Shown piece by piece: positions 41,860-53,519 of a stretch of 64,000 nucleotides of DNA. Each line of letters opens with the position of its first letter. The first letter of the stretch is position 1. Location: positions 77,984,028 to 78,048,027 of the forward strand of contig CM018693.1 of NCBI GenBank assembly GCA_009363875.1, read 5' to 3'. Source of the stretch: Mikania micrantha. Taxonomy: Eukaryota > Streptophyta > Magnoliopsida > Asterales > Asteraceae. A model generated the notes under the pieces. It saw only the letters and a list, made by a program, of their open reading frames with translations, had not been told where the DNA came from and made no database searches. The position numbers and the translations under genes are program-made.

Positions 41860-44361
41860 GTGGAATGGTTGGCTAACAATGGGCTTGTGTTGGACAATTT
41901 GGACAATTATCCGAACTGGAGATCCACATTCGAAACGTTTATTACCAAAGCGGATGACAATTACCAGAAGTTATTGTACCAACAATACAAGAAACCATGT
42001 CTGAAATCAAATGATAATTTTGGGACATCAAAACTGAATGAAGATCAAATGTCTGAATTTAATCAAGAAAGAGAATTGTGTGACTTGTTTTCGGTGATCA
42101 TTTCTGAAGATATTAAAAAGACTGATTTTGAACAAATGCCACATTCATGTGCAAAGTGGAATTTGTTACAACTTGCATACAACAATCATGTTGCGAAGAA
42201 GATCAATGATGCTTATGATCGTCTTTTACCACTTATGCTAGAACTGAAATATTTTCAGTTTGATATCACTGATGGACAAATCATTGAGAAGTTTACGCAA
42301 TTTTTACCTTATCGATGGAGTGATTTTGTTGAAAGAATGAAGGAAACAGAAGTTATTCATCATGTCAAATTAATGAACTTCAAAGATGTGGTTGATAAAA
42401 TGGAATCGGAGATAAGGAGAACCGGAAAATGGATTGTGAAAATTGTTGATTTCTCGTGGATTGATGACCAAAGAAACATGTTAAAGGCAAGTATGAGTGC
42501 TGAGAAAGAAAAAGAAATGTTGATGAAGAAAAGGAAGATGATCTGAAAACTGAAGATTGTATTGAGACAAGTGTGAATTTGAGGATGGAAGGTAGTGATG
42601 AAGAGAAGAGTGAGGATTATTCAATGTTAGAATCTGATAAAACAATTGAACCTGAAATGTCTGAAGATAGCAAACAGATGAATGAAGTTGTAGATAAGAG
42701 ATGTAATGTAACTGAAGATACACACATTCTTGATGCTTCTGATATCAAAAGTGAGATGAAGAAGTCTGAAGATGATGTTTTGAAGTCAAAGGATGAAACT
42801 TCAAGTGTTGAAGTGGTGTCAACAGAGGATGAGAGTGTTTATGAGGATGCCTCTGATGATTTGTCTGAAACAACTACCATCATTAGTGAAGACCATTGTC
42901 ATACCATTTCAGATAAAGAGGTAAGTTCAGGTACATTTTCTAAACTCTCATGCTCTAAATGTTTAAATCTTGAGGGAAAAATTTGGAGTTTGGAGGAAGA
43001 AAACATGAATTTGAAATGTGACTTGATTAAACTACAATAAAGCATACATGGATTTAAAATCAAATGAAAAGTTTTCTTCAAAACAGATTGCAGATTTGAA
43101 GTTACAGGATCAAATGCTGACTGATGATTTGTCAAAGTCAAATGCCAATGAAAGTGTTTCTGAACAAAAACTTGACATTTTGAGCAAAGTAAATGTTGAA
43201 TTGAAAAATGCAGTAAATAAAATTAAAATCAAAATGGACAAGGCAAAAAGGGACTTTGACTGAATCATGCACAAATTGGAGAATCATCATGATTCTATAA
43301 TTTCTTCAAGTCCTCTTATTGAGAAATCAAGTGATAGTGAAATTTCAATAGATAACACTCTCAATAAGGGAAAGTCTCCAATTTGTGCTTATGACAATTT
43401 TTCTCCTATCATTAAAGATTGTACTTTTGAGGAATATGATGAGGAGACATTGTACAGATGTGGGTTGATGGATGTACATAAGGATTATGACGATTCTCAC
43501 AATAATATCTTTGATGATGTAAAATCATGTGTTTCAAACTCTGCATCATCATCCGAAAAGAAAGTTTCTTTCAAAACCCCATTGGTTGGAAATAAAAAGT
43601 TTTCAAAGAATGAAAATATGAATTTTTCAAAACAAAATGGTTTTTCAAGTTCAAAACCTAAACGTCAAATTCAATCAAAATGGGTTGTGAAATCATCATG
43701 TGCATCAAACAGAGTGGAATCAAAGTGTCATACTTCAAAGTCTTGGAACAAAGACAAGATTTCACTCAGTCCCACAAGATATGAAAAGTTGAACTTTGAG
43801 TATCCCACGTCAAGTGGTAAGAAGTCACATTTGACTAATATGGGTTCAACAAGTAATCAAAGATTGGTTTATGGTTTACCAGTGGTAAATCACCAAAACC
43901 ATAGGTTTGTACAAAACTATTCTCCTAGGTTTGTGGAGAGGAGAATGTGTTTTGAGTGTGGAATAGGAGGGCATATCATTGCTAATTGTCCTTATCTGTG
44001 TGAGTTACAAGGACAAGTTAGTAATGCCAAGTCTTGTGTCACAGAGGTTTCAAAGTTCATTCCTAAAAGACATAAAATGCCAAATCAAAACAAGGAAGAA
44101 CTTGTGAAAGCCTCGAATGAAGAAAAGTTGAAACTTTCAAAACCTTTAATGACTAATTTGGTGTTTAACAACAATGTGGTGATTCAAGATAAGTATTATC
44201 TTAAAAATGCACTTGAACAGGAACAGTTGTGGATACCAAAAACAAACAAAGTTTCAAAGGAAACTTCTTTAGTTTCAACTGGAAAATGGATTAAATTTCG
44301 GTATATGGATTTTCATGGAAAACTCAAGACCTCGAAGGCTTGGGTGACTAAAGATATCTAA
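41860..44361 (+). pseudogene. TR-GAG gag polyprotein, broken
   Basis: A gag of about 830 codons in four pieces. Piece 1 (41860-42546) has the Copia-type gag domain: YPNWRSTFETFITKADD and FTQFLPYRWSDFVERM. Piece 2 (42573-43040) is an acidic region with CSKCLNLEGKIWSLEEEN starting a coiled coil. Piece 3 (43048-43263) continues the coil. Piece 4 (43267-44361) has the zinc knuckle CFECGIGGHIIANC and ends near LWIPKTNK and AWVTKDI. There are frame changes near 42530 and 43035 and an in-frame TGA at 43261. The size, coil and late knuckle parallel the Copia-A gag, suggesting a Sirevirus-like parent, though sequence similarity is low by eye. Confidence 0.85.
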
Positions 44362-46170
44362 TGGTTTGTGAGTGTGAGCAGGAGGATTTCAAGAGGACCT
44401 ATCAATTGGAGGAGAGCTCATTGATAGTGAAACTTCCTGGCGTGTATTTGGTAAAATCATTCTAATTCTTTAACTGTCATATTATTTTGGAGAACTTGAC
44501 AGGTTTGGAATTACATTGTCATATTTTCTTGATGTTTTCAAGTCACTTTGAACATAATATTTCACAAAGATGGTAAATCATATCGGTTGTCAATTTTCCG
44601 GGAATTTTGATTTTTCTATGTACTTATAAAATTCTAAAAATCAAAAAGATTTTCATTTTTAGCATTTTAGGGGGAGTAAAATTTAAAAAAAAATCAAAAA
44701 CAATATAAAATTAGAAAATTGAAAAATTGATCCGACCTTTGAGATATGATTGTACATTGTAACATTCTAAATCTTACTCGTATCATACAAGATCAAATAC
44801 AAAGCGATCACAATGCACTCAGTATGATATGTTGGTAGGTCTTTCAGTTAATTGTGAATTTTGTAGACTAATGCCATAATCATTCTTTGTGGGACATATT
44901 ACTTAGAACACAGTGTTCGATCTTTGTCCTGAGTGCATGACCATTTGCCTCAGTGATTGCTAATTGTATTAGTACATATACTAGTTTGATCATGTGTTTT
45001 ATTTTCTAAAGAAATTCTGAGTTCATTTTTTTCGTTTATTTTCGTTCAAAACATGGACATTCTATGCGTATACTTACGTATCGACCTGATTGTTATGTTT
45101 TGAACATTCTGCTTTTATTTTCTTGGTTTGTTTAAAACTTGGGCATTCTATGTGTATACGGAAGTATCGATCTGATTGCTAGGTTTTAAACTTAAGTTAT
45201 TTTTTTGTTCAATATTATGGTTTCATCTGTGCATACAGAAGTATCAATCTTGTTACCGGATTTTGAACATTCTGTTTTATTTTACACTTTGTTATTTCAC
45301 AAAAGATATTCTGCTTTATTTTTGCATGATCAAACTAATCAAGAATTTGAACTTATAATTTACAATGGCATCGTTGTCGGTTGATGTTTCACAAAGCGGG
45401 GATGTGTTCAAGTGAGTGGGGAACACAAAGTCTTGTGATTGGTTTTCATTAATCCAAATTCACAACAAGTGGTAAGACTTAAAGTGGATCCATATAGTGG
45501 CAATCGTCCTAGGCTTGTGCATCGACTAAATAAATCTCATTAACAATCAATAAGTAATGCTGAAGTATGATTACAATATGATCTCATGTTTGGATCTTTC
45601 TCATCAAAAACATATTTATTTTTTAGTTAGAATACAAATTTTGTAGGATTCTAGGATATACAATTTTGTAATTCATAGCTTTAGGGGGAGTTTATTCAAA
45701 TCATTGAAAAATTCATAAAATTTTTTCTTCTATTTTCTTTTAGACTATCCGATATGACTTACTAATTCTTTGTAAACACTATAATTGATTTACTGTTAAT
45801 AAGTGACAAAGAGAAATTGGAATTGTGATGAGGCATCTAGTATGATTACCTGTGAAGCAAAAGATTTATTTTTGATTATGTATCAACTGATGCAGGTGAT
45901 AAGGGTGATGAAGATCTGTGCGTTGAAGATGTCACTGCAGTCCTCAACAGGTGAATCTTTGATAAAGAAAGATATAAGATGGAGAGAGAGAGAGAATGAG
46001 ATTAAAATTGAGAAAATGAAGTGGAAACAAAGAGATTCATGTCGTCTACACAACAGTATTTGATACAACAGCTATAATTGAAGGGGAGTATATTGATAGC
46101 AAGGTTGTAGGGGAGTACGTTGTTTATTCCCGATGCACACAAAGTTTGAACACATACAACAGCAAGGTTC
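44362..46170 (+). other. TR-GAG 3' non-coding region (no pol)
   Basis: 1.8 kb of AT-rich sequence where pol would be in an autonomous element. It contains three degenerate repeats of about 85-90 bp (45050-45330) around CATTCTATGNGTATAC and GTATCGANCTGATTG, and several GGGGGAGT tracts (44670, 45684, 46082, 46112). I see no RT, integrase or protease motif. Confidence 0.75.
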
Positions 46171-46181
46171 AAGGGGGAGTA
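46171..46181 (+). other. TR-GAG polypurine tract
   Basis: AAGGGGGAGTA directly before the 3' LTR TG at 46182. Confidence 0.88.
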
Positions 46182-46829
46182 TGTTAGTGCATTTTCTGTG
46201 TGAAAGCTCAATTTACTGTGTGAACCTTGCTTGTTGTATATAGTCTGTTGTATCTGATTAGAAGTTCAAGAGACAATAGGTTCGGCTAAGGTTTGGCTAA
46301 GGTTCGGCGAACCTATGTTCATGTTATTGTATAGGTTCGTCCAACGAACCTATTGGTTAGTCTGGCGAACCTTTTCTGGTGAACCTAATGATTCATAGAT
46401 TCGGCTATGGAGGTTCGTGAGAGGTTTGATGCATACATGTTCTAAGGTTCGGCTGGCACAAGGTCACAAACCTTACCAAGGTTCGTGTAATATGGAAGTT
46501 CATGTAATGTAAAAGTGGCCGAACCTATGCATTTGGAAACCTATATATAGAGAAAAGGTGGTGGACTTGAAGGTTAGAACTTACAATTCACACACACAAA
46601 GTCAAATTCTCTCTCAAGCTCAAGATCAAGACTTTCTTCATCTTTGTTTCTTTTGATCGTTCAAGTGTTGTATTTTCACGTTTATTGTTTGTAAACACTT
46701 GGATATCAATGAAGAATTCAGATTCATGATCTATTACATTGTCATTGTTGATTCAAATCTAGTTGTAAACGGATTCCGCACGTTTATGATTGAATCGTAG
46801 AATTTCGTGATCGATTCTTCAAATCTACA
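46182..46829 (+). repeat. TR-GAG 3' LTR
   Basis: 648 bp, collinear with 40518-41163 with scattered substitutions. TATATATAG is at 46542-46550. It is followed by the CTTTG duplication (46830-46834). Confidence 0.92.
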
Positions 46830-46834
46830 CTTTG

Positions 46835-47524
46835 GTATGTCTTCCTCTTGAATCCGGAGCTGGTGATAACCTTAACACATGTCTATCTTTGAGAAGTATT
46901 GAGCTCCTTACAACTGATCAAACAAGTCAGCAATCCTCGGTAACGGGTACCGATTCTTGATGGTGAGTTTGTGGAGCTCTCTGTAATCACTGCACATTCT
47001 GAATGATCCATCCTTTTTCTTAACAAAAAGAACCGGAGCTCCCCACGGGGAGAAGCTCGGTTGGATGAATCCCTTGTCCAGTAGCTTTTGTAACAGATCG
47101 GACAGTTCCTGCATTTCTGATGGTGCAAGTCTATAAGGAGACTTAGCTACACGAACCGCTCCCGGAATTAAGTCAATTCGAAACTGCACTGATCTCTCGG
47201 GTGGCAATCCCGGTAAATCATCCGGAAACACGTCCGCATAGTCTTTCACAACCGGTACATCTTGAATCTTGATTGATTTCATGTCTTTCTCTACCACGTG
47301 AGCTAGGAATGTGATACACTGTTTTCGTAGGTACTTGCGAGCCTTCATACACGTTATTATCTTGACACTGCGGTTTGATTGATCTCCGTGAACTTCCAAG
47401 AATTGATTGTTCTCCATTGGAATACGTAGTAACTTTTCGGAACAGATGAGCTCAACTCTGTTAAGAGATAGCCAATCCATTCCGATGTGATATCGAAACT
47501 GCCCAGTTCCATCAGTATCAAATC
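46835..47524 (-). pseudogene. Unit 1 protease-RT N-terminal part
   Basis: It continues unit 1 pol right of the TR-GAG. From right to left: the end of protease (MDWLSLNRVELICSEKL); the linker with AHVVEKDMKSIKIQDVP; RT start DVFPDDLPGLPPERSVQF; YRLAPSEMQEL; WGAPVLFVKKKDGSFRMC; and YPLPRIADLFDQL, followed by the shared TAA. It ends at the array junction at 47524, where LTR sequence replaces the rest of protease and gag. Confidence 0.9.
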
Positions 47525-49746
47525 GAATAAAGCGTGGGACTAGGACGAATGGTGGTGCTGTGGCCGAATGTTGATAACCCACGAATGGCCTAGTCGAATG
47601 GCCCCTTTGGTCGAATAATGTTGATGTTGAATGAAGGGTGGCTGAAGCAGGTGGCTAGGGCGAAGGATGATGGTCGAATGGGTCCTAGCCCGATTGAATG
47701 AGGGTGATTCGGCGAATGGCTGCCACGACTGGCCCTGGCCCTAATGAAGTCTCACCTGGCCGAGAGAATGGAGGTCTTCTGTTGGCCGGCTCATGTGGCT
47801 CCCTTCGGCCCCAAGGACCTTCAGTCGGCCTTCATTCGGCGGCCTGTGGGTGTCGAGCCCCACATGGTGTTCATCCCAAATTCCAGCCGAAATCAACAAG
47901 GCCCTTGCTGGTTGTGCATGTACAAACCACTGTCGAGTGTTTAGGTTTACAAGGGAGGGTTTTGGACCGATTAGACTAAGGGTTAGAACAAAAGGGTGAA
48001 AACCCTAAAATTGCCACTTTTCATGCCCAGATTACCTCGTTTCAGGTTGTTTTTCGAGCGGACCCTTCCCTCTCACACGTGGCCCATATCAGGCATGACC
48101 CACGAGGAGTCTACCTGTATGCGTCGGGACTTTCATGATTTGCCCATATCAGCTTGACCCACAAGGTCTACTGTATGCATCAGGACTTTAGGATATCCTT
48201 TGATTCTGATCTTCTTGATTTCTCATGATTTCATTTGATTGTTTAAGTTATGCCCATGTAACTTGACTACAAGAGTCTACTACTGTGAAGGGACTTTCCG
48301 TGTGTTACATGTGGTCTCGATTTACATACAACTGACAACTCACCTTACTTAGGTATTAATGATTTCATTAGATCATAATGATTTCATTATTTCTATGATT
48401 CACACACGGTTATGATTCCCTTGATTCCTTTGATTTTGATCTATAGAATTGCATGATTTCACAATGATTTTAGATTCATGAGTCGGATCCTTAGTTTACT
48501 GATCACACACTGGATTAGATTCCATTGCATTTGATCTTTAGCTTTTGTTCTGTTGATTTCACTTTGAATTTAGATTCCTGAATTAGAACTTTATGGACTA
48601 AGGGTTTGTTTAGAGTTTAGAATTAACGTATAACTCGTAAGAGTAATTATTTAACTTGTTAGTTATGCTGCATAGAAATAACCTAGATAGGAGTCTAGGA
48701 GTATCAACAAGCATATAAAGCATAAAACAAATAAAAGCATTTACGTAAAATAATTTAAATAAAAAGATTTACGCATGCTTCTCAGCCCCGCGTTTGAAAA
48801 CAAAAATGTTTAGAAAAGGGGCAATGAACTCACACGCTTCGATTTGGTCCGAAGATGGAGTGATTTGGCTGAGAAATGATTGAGTTATATGGAGGTTTGA
48901 AGTTTAGGGTTTCTAGAGAGAGGGAACCGGGAATGAGGTTCTAGAGAGAAAATGGATGAATTAAATGAAGGAGATGATTTTTTCAAGGTTTTTATACCCC
49001 GAGGGTGTTCGGGTGGTTTCGTTCGCTCGGTTCGCGCGTTATTTTACGTAATTAAATAAAAAGAATTCATTTTTAATATTTAAAAGGTGGTTATTCCTAG
49101 TAAATCCTGAAATTTTTTTTATTAAATTATTTTATCGAAAACGTTTATTTTAAAGGTTTCGTCAGATCGCGTCACCCACGTGCGTATTCGTTCGAATCAT
49201 CACCCGAACGAACACGACGATGGTTTTGCTTTCTGATTCTTGTTTTCTACTTTTCAGTCATTATTATAGAGCTTCAAACTTACAGATATGTTTGTGTGAA
49301 TCGTCACCTACGCAAACACACCGTCAGTCTTTATTCTGAAACAACACTGCACTTGTGTTTTGAATTGTGTTTCCTCACTGACGGACTCAACTAAACTTCT
49401 TGTTTTCCCATTGTTATCGTAATGAATTATCGGCCATCCGATTCCTGTCATGAATGGATATCAGATCGCAACTGATAAGTTCTTGTCATTGTTTTGCACA
49501 CTGTTGTTTCTCTTGATTCGTTGTATTAACTGTACTTAGGTTTTCACCTAAATACTAACAACTATTGTTTATCATGAGTTGTTGTACTTACGGTATTTAA
49601 GTTTTCACTTAAATACGTACAACTGTTGCTTCTATTCTGAGCTAAGTTATCACACACACTGTTCATACGTTGTATTTACACACAGTAAATAGTGAAAGTA
49701 CACATACCGTACGGACTTGCCGGACGATCAGGTACTGGATGTCACA
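47525..49746 (-). repeat. Unit 2 partial LTR with foreign patch
   Basis: It corresponds to 36674-38185 of the complete LTR but is about 700 bp longer because 48063-48835 is foreign. It ends at the LTR terminus (GGATGTCACA, 49746) and PPT. It lacks the U5 and splice-site half of the LTR. Confidence 0.88.
48063..48835 (-). repeat. 773-bp LTR-A/B-family patch inside the unit 2 LTR
   Basis: Sequence between GAGCGGA (48062) and GCTTCGATTTGG (48836) replaces about 32 bp present in units 1, 3 and 4. Its right part, reverse complemented, matches LTR-B from 30769: GTGAGTTCATTGCCCC, then a GGGGCTGAGAAGCATGC block and CTCCTAGACTCCT. The matching orientation suggests gene conversion or template switching between LTR families. 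The rest of the patch (48063-48600) has Asp/Thr-codon-free AT-rich sequence with GATTTC repeats and no gene. Confidence 0.8.
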
Positions 49747-49780
49747 GTCTCCCCTTGTTAAAGAAATTTCGTCCCGAAAT

Positions 49781-52198
49781 TTAAGCATCATTGTCAGGCA
49801 CTACTTCTTCGAACAGGTGGGGATACTTTGTCTTCATGTGATCCTCACGCTCCCAGTTAAATTCTGGTCCGCGCTTGGAGTTCCACCAAACCTTTACAAT
49901 AGGGATACGGCTTCGTTTAAGTCTCTTGACTTCACGATCCATAATCTCTACATGTTCTTCAACGAAATGTAATTTTTCATCTATTTGTATCTCGTCCAAT
50001 GGTATGATCAATGATTCATCCGCGAGGCATCTCTTGAGATTTGATACATAAGACACATCGTGTACTCCGCTGAGTTCATTAGGGAGTCTGAGTCTGTATG
50101 CCACAGGACCTATGTGTTGATTTATCTCAAACGGTCCGACATACCTTGGTGCTAGTTTGCCTTTTGCCCCAAAACGATCCACGCCTTTCCAAGGGAACAC
50201 TTTCAACATGACTCGGTCACCCACTTGGAATTCCAAAGGCTTGCGCCGTTTGTCTGCGTAACTCTTTTGGCGACTTCGTGTTGCTTGTAATCTCTGTTGA
50301 ATCTGGGGTATCTTATCAGTAGTTTCCTGAATAAGTTCAGGCCCAGTAATTCTGTTGTCTCCTACTTCGGTCAAACAAATTGGAGACCGACATTTTCTAC
50401 CATAAAGTGCTTCGAACGGAGCACATCCAATGCTGCTGTGGTAGCTGTTGTTGTAGAAGAACTCAATGAGTGTTAAATGTTTATCCCAACTTCCACCGAT
50501 GTCTAGGATGCATGTTCTCAACATATCCTATAGGGTTTGAATTGTTCGCTCGCTTTGTCCATCCGTTTGTGGATGATAAGCGGTGCTCAAGTTGACACTT
50601 GTCCCTAAGGATTGTTCCAATGATTGCCAGAACCGCGATGTAAATCGACTGTCCCGGTCTGAAATAATAGACAAAGGCACACCGTGCCGTACTACTATTT
50701 CAACAACATAGAGTCTTGCTAGCTTTTCCATCTTGTAGTTTTATCTGATCGGCAAGAAATGTGCGGACTTGGTCAATCGATCAACGATGACCCAAATCGA
50801 ATCGTGTCCGCTGGAAGTACGGGGTAGCTTGGTAATAAAATCCATAGCTATTTGTTCCCACTTCCATTTTGGTATCTCCGGTTGTTCCAGCAAACCTGAC
50901 GGTTTCTAGTGTTCTGCTTTGACCTTGGCACATGTTAAGCATTTGCCAACATAAGTGGCAACATCTTTCTTCATACCCGGCCACCAATAAAATGACCTAA
51001 GATCTTGGTACATCTTATCAGCACCAGGATGAACGGAATAACGTGTCTTGTGTGCCTCGTCAAGTATGAGTGTTCGAACTTCATCTCCTGTCGGGATCCA
51101 AACACGATCCTGAAAATAGATAACTCCATCTTGTTTTGTCTTAAAGTGTTTCTCGGCTCCACAATCAAGCTCGTGTTTCAAGTTGTTTCTTGCCATTGCT
51201 TCTTGTTGTGCTTGTATGATTTGATCTCTCAGACTTGTTTGCACGGTCATTCCCATGGCTCGAACGCGCAAGGGTTTGACTCTTTCCATCCAGCTCAAAG
51301 CGTCTGCGACAACATTCGCTTTGCCCGGATGGTATTTGATCACACAATCATAATCGTTCAGGAGCTCGACCCAACGTCTCTGTCTCATGTTAAGCTCCTT
51401 CTGATCAAATATGTGCTGTAAACTCTTGTGATCTGTGATGATAGTGCATTTGGTACCGTACAGGTAATGTCTCCAAATATTTAAAGCAAAGACAACAGCT
51501 CCCAGTTCTAAGTCATGTGTTGTATAGTTCTTCTCGTGTATCTTCAGTTTTCGTGAGGCGTAAGCAATGACCTTGTCTCGTTGCATTAAAACACAACCGA
51601 GTCCCTGATGGGAAGCATCAAAGTATACTACAAAGTCATCATTGCATTATGGGAGTGTTAAGATTGGAGCATTGCACAATCTTTGTTTCAGTGTATGGAA
51701 TGCGTCTTCTTGTTTCTGTGTCCACACGAAGGGTTCACTCTTCTGTGTGAGTTTGGTGAGTGGCAAGGCTATCTTAGAGAAATTCGAGATGAATCTCCTG
51801 TAATAACCCGCCAGTCCCAAGAATGATCTGATCTCCGTTGGTATCGTGGGCACATCCCAGTTCTTGATTGCTTCAATTTTGGAAGGATCCACATGAATAC
51901 CATTACTGTTAATCACATGACTCAAAAACTGAACTTCTCTCAGCCAAAATTCACACTTGGAGAATTTGGCATAAAGTCGCTCATCCTTCAGAAGCTCCAA
52001 AACTGTCCTGAGATGTTGTTCATGTTCCTTCTCGCTTCTTGACTAAATCAGTATATCATCAATAAAGACGATAACGAACTGATCTAGATACGGCTTGCAC
52101 ACCCGGTTCATAAGATCCATGAACACTGTCGCTGCGTTCGTCAGTCCGAATGGCATCACCATGAATTCGTAGTGACCGTATCGGGTACGAAAGGCCTT
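49781..52198 (-). pseudogene. Unit 2 pol 3' part: RT end to chromodomain
   Basis: Open stretches in one frame (starts at 52000, 51586, 50731, 50524) are separated only by the shared stops: after ILTLP (51647), after VKAEH (50906), after the LPIR motif near 50738, and after RTIQTL (50528), plus the TAG after DDILI near 52045. Domains from N to C are RT thumb (GLAGYYRRFISNFSK), RNase H (DLELGAVVFALNIWRHYL, FTDHKSLQ-type), integrase H2C2 (TRYSVHPGADKMYQ ... CLTCAKVKAEH), integrase core (YHPQTDGQSERTIQTL) and chromodomain (KVWWNSKRGPEFNWERED). It ends at DNDA-stop (49781). Confidence 0.92.
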
Positions 52199-52203
52199 CT
52201 TTG

Positions 52204-52859
52204 TGTTAGAGCATTTTCTGTGTGAAAGTTCAAATTACTGTGTGAACCTTGCTTGTTGTATATAGTATGTTGTATATGATTAGAAGAACAAGAGACAATA
52301 GGTTCGGCTAACGTTTGGCTAAGGTTCGGCGAACCTATGTTCATGTTTTTGTATAGGTTCGTAGGTTCGTCCAACGAACCTATTGGTTAGTCTGGCGAAC
52401 CTTGTCTGGTGAACCTAATGATTCATAGGTTCGGCTATGGAGGTTCGTGAGAGGTTTGATGCTTACATGTTCTAAGGTTCGGCTGGCACAAGGTCACGAA
52501 GCTTATCAAGGTTCGTGTAATATGGAGGTTCATGTAATGTAAAAGTGGCCAAACCTATGCATTTGGAAACCTATATATAGAGAAAAGGTGGTGGACTTGA
52601 AGGTTAGAACTTACAATTCACACACACAAAGTCAAATTCTCTCTCAAGCTCAAGATCAAGACTCTCATCATCTTTGTTTCTTTTGATCGTTCAAGTGTTG
52701 TATTTTCACGTTTATTGTTTGTAAACACTTGGATATCAATGAAGAATTCAGATTCATGATCTATTACATTGTCATTGTTGATTCAAATCTAGTTGTAAAC
52801 GGATTCCGCACGTTTATGATCGAATCGTAGAATTTCGTGATCGATTCTTCAAATCTACA
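52204..52859 (+). repeat. Solo TR-GAG LTR in unit 2
   Basis: A 656-bp LTR of the TR-GAG family flanked by CTTTG on both sides (52199-52203 and 52860-52864), at exactly the same pol position as the complete element in unit 1. It probably formed by LTR-LTR recombination. Confidence 0.95.
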
Positions 52860-52864
52860 CTTTG

Positions 52865-53519
52865 GTATGTCTTCCTCTTGAATCCGGAGCTGGTGATAAC
52901 CTTAACGCAAGTCTATCTTTGAAAAGTATTGAGCTCCTTACAACTGATCAAACAAGTCATCAATCCTCGGTAATGGGTACCGATTCTTGATGGTGAGTTT
53001 GTGGAGCTCTCTGTAATCACTGCACATTCTGAATGATCCATCCTTTTTCTTAACAAAAAGAACCGGAGCTCCCCACGGGGAGAAGCTCGGTCGGATGAAT
53101 CCCTTGTCCAGTAGCTTTTGTAACTGATTGGACAGTTCCTGCATTTCTGATGGTGCAAGTCTATAAGGAGACTTAGCTACACGAACCGCTCTCCGGTGGC
53201 AGTCCCGGTAAATCATTCGGAAACACGTCCGCATAGTCTTTCACAACCGGTACATCTTGAATCTTGATTGCTTTCATGTCTTTCTCTACCACGTGAGCTA
53301 GGAATGTGATACATTGTTTTCGTAGGTACTTGCGAGCCTTCATACACGATATTATCTTGACACTATGGTTTGATTGATCTCCGTGAACTTCCAAGACTTG
53401 ATTGTTCTCCACTGGAATACATAGTAACTTTTCGGAACAGATGAGCTCAACTCTGTTAAGAGATAGCCAATCCATTCCGACGATCATATCGAAACTGCAA
53501 GTTCCATCGGTATCAAATC
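52865..53519 (-). pseudogene. Unit 2 protease-RT N-terminal part
   Basis: Same content as 46835-47524 but with a deletion of about 45 bp near 53192 that shifts frame and removes the segment between PPE and the VAKSPYRLAPSE motif. RT WGAPVLFVKKKDGSFRMC is retained. It ends at the junction with the unit 3 LTR. Confidence 0.9.

Larger units (their letters stand above)
40518..46829 (+). mobile_element. TR-GAG-like non-autonomous Copia-type element (gag only)
   Basis: A complete 6.3-kb element with LTRs at 40518-41163 and 46182-46829, a PBS at 41165, a PPT at 46171 and target duplications. Its only coding content is a decayed large gag (41860-44361). No protease, integrase, RT or RNase H motif is present in either strand of the internal region. 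Terminal-repeat gag-only elements mobilised in trans are known in plants (TR-GAG). It lies on the plus strand inside minus-strand unit 1. Confidence 0.85.
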
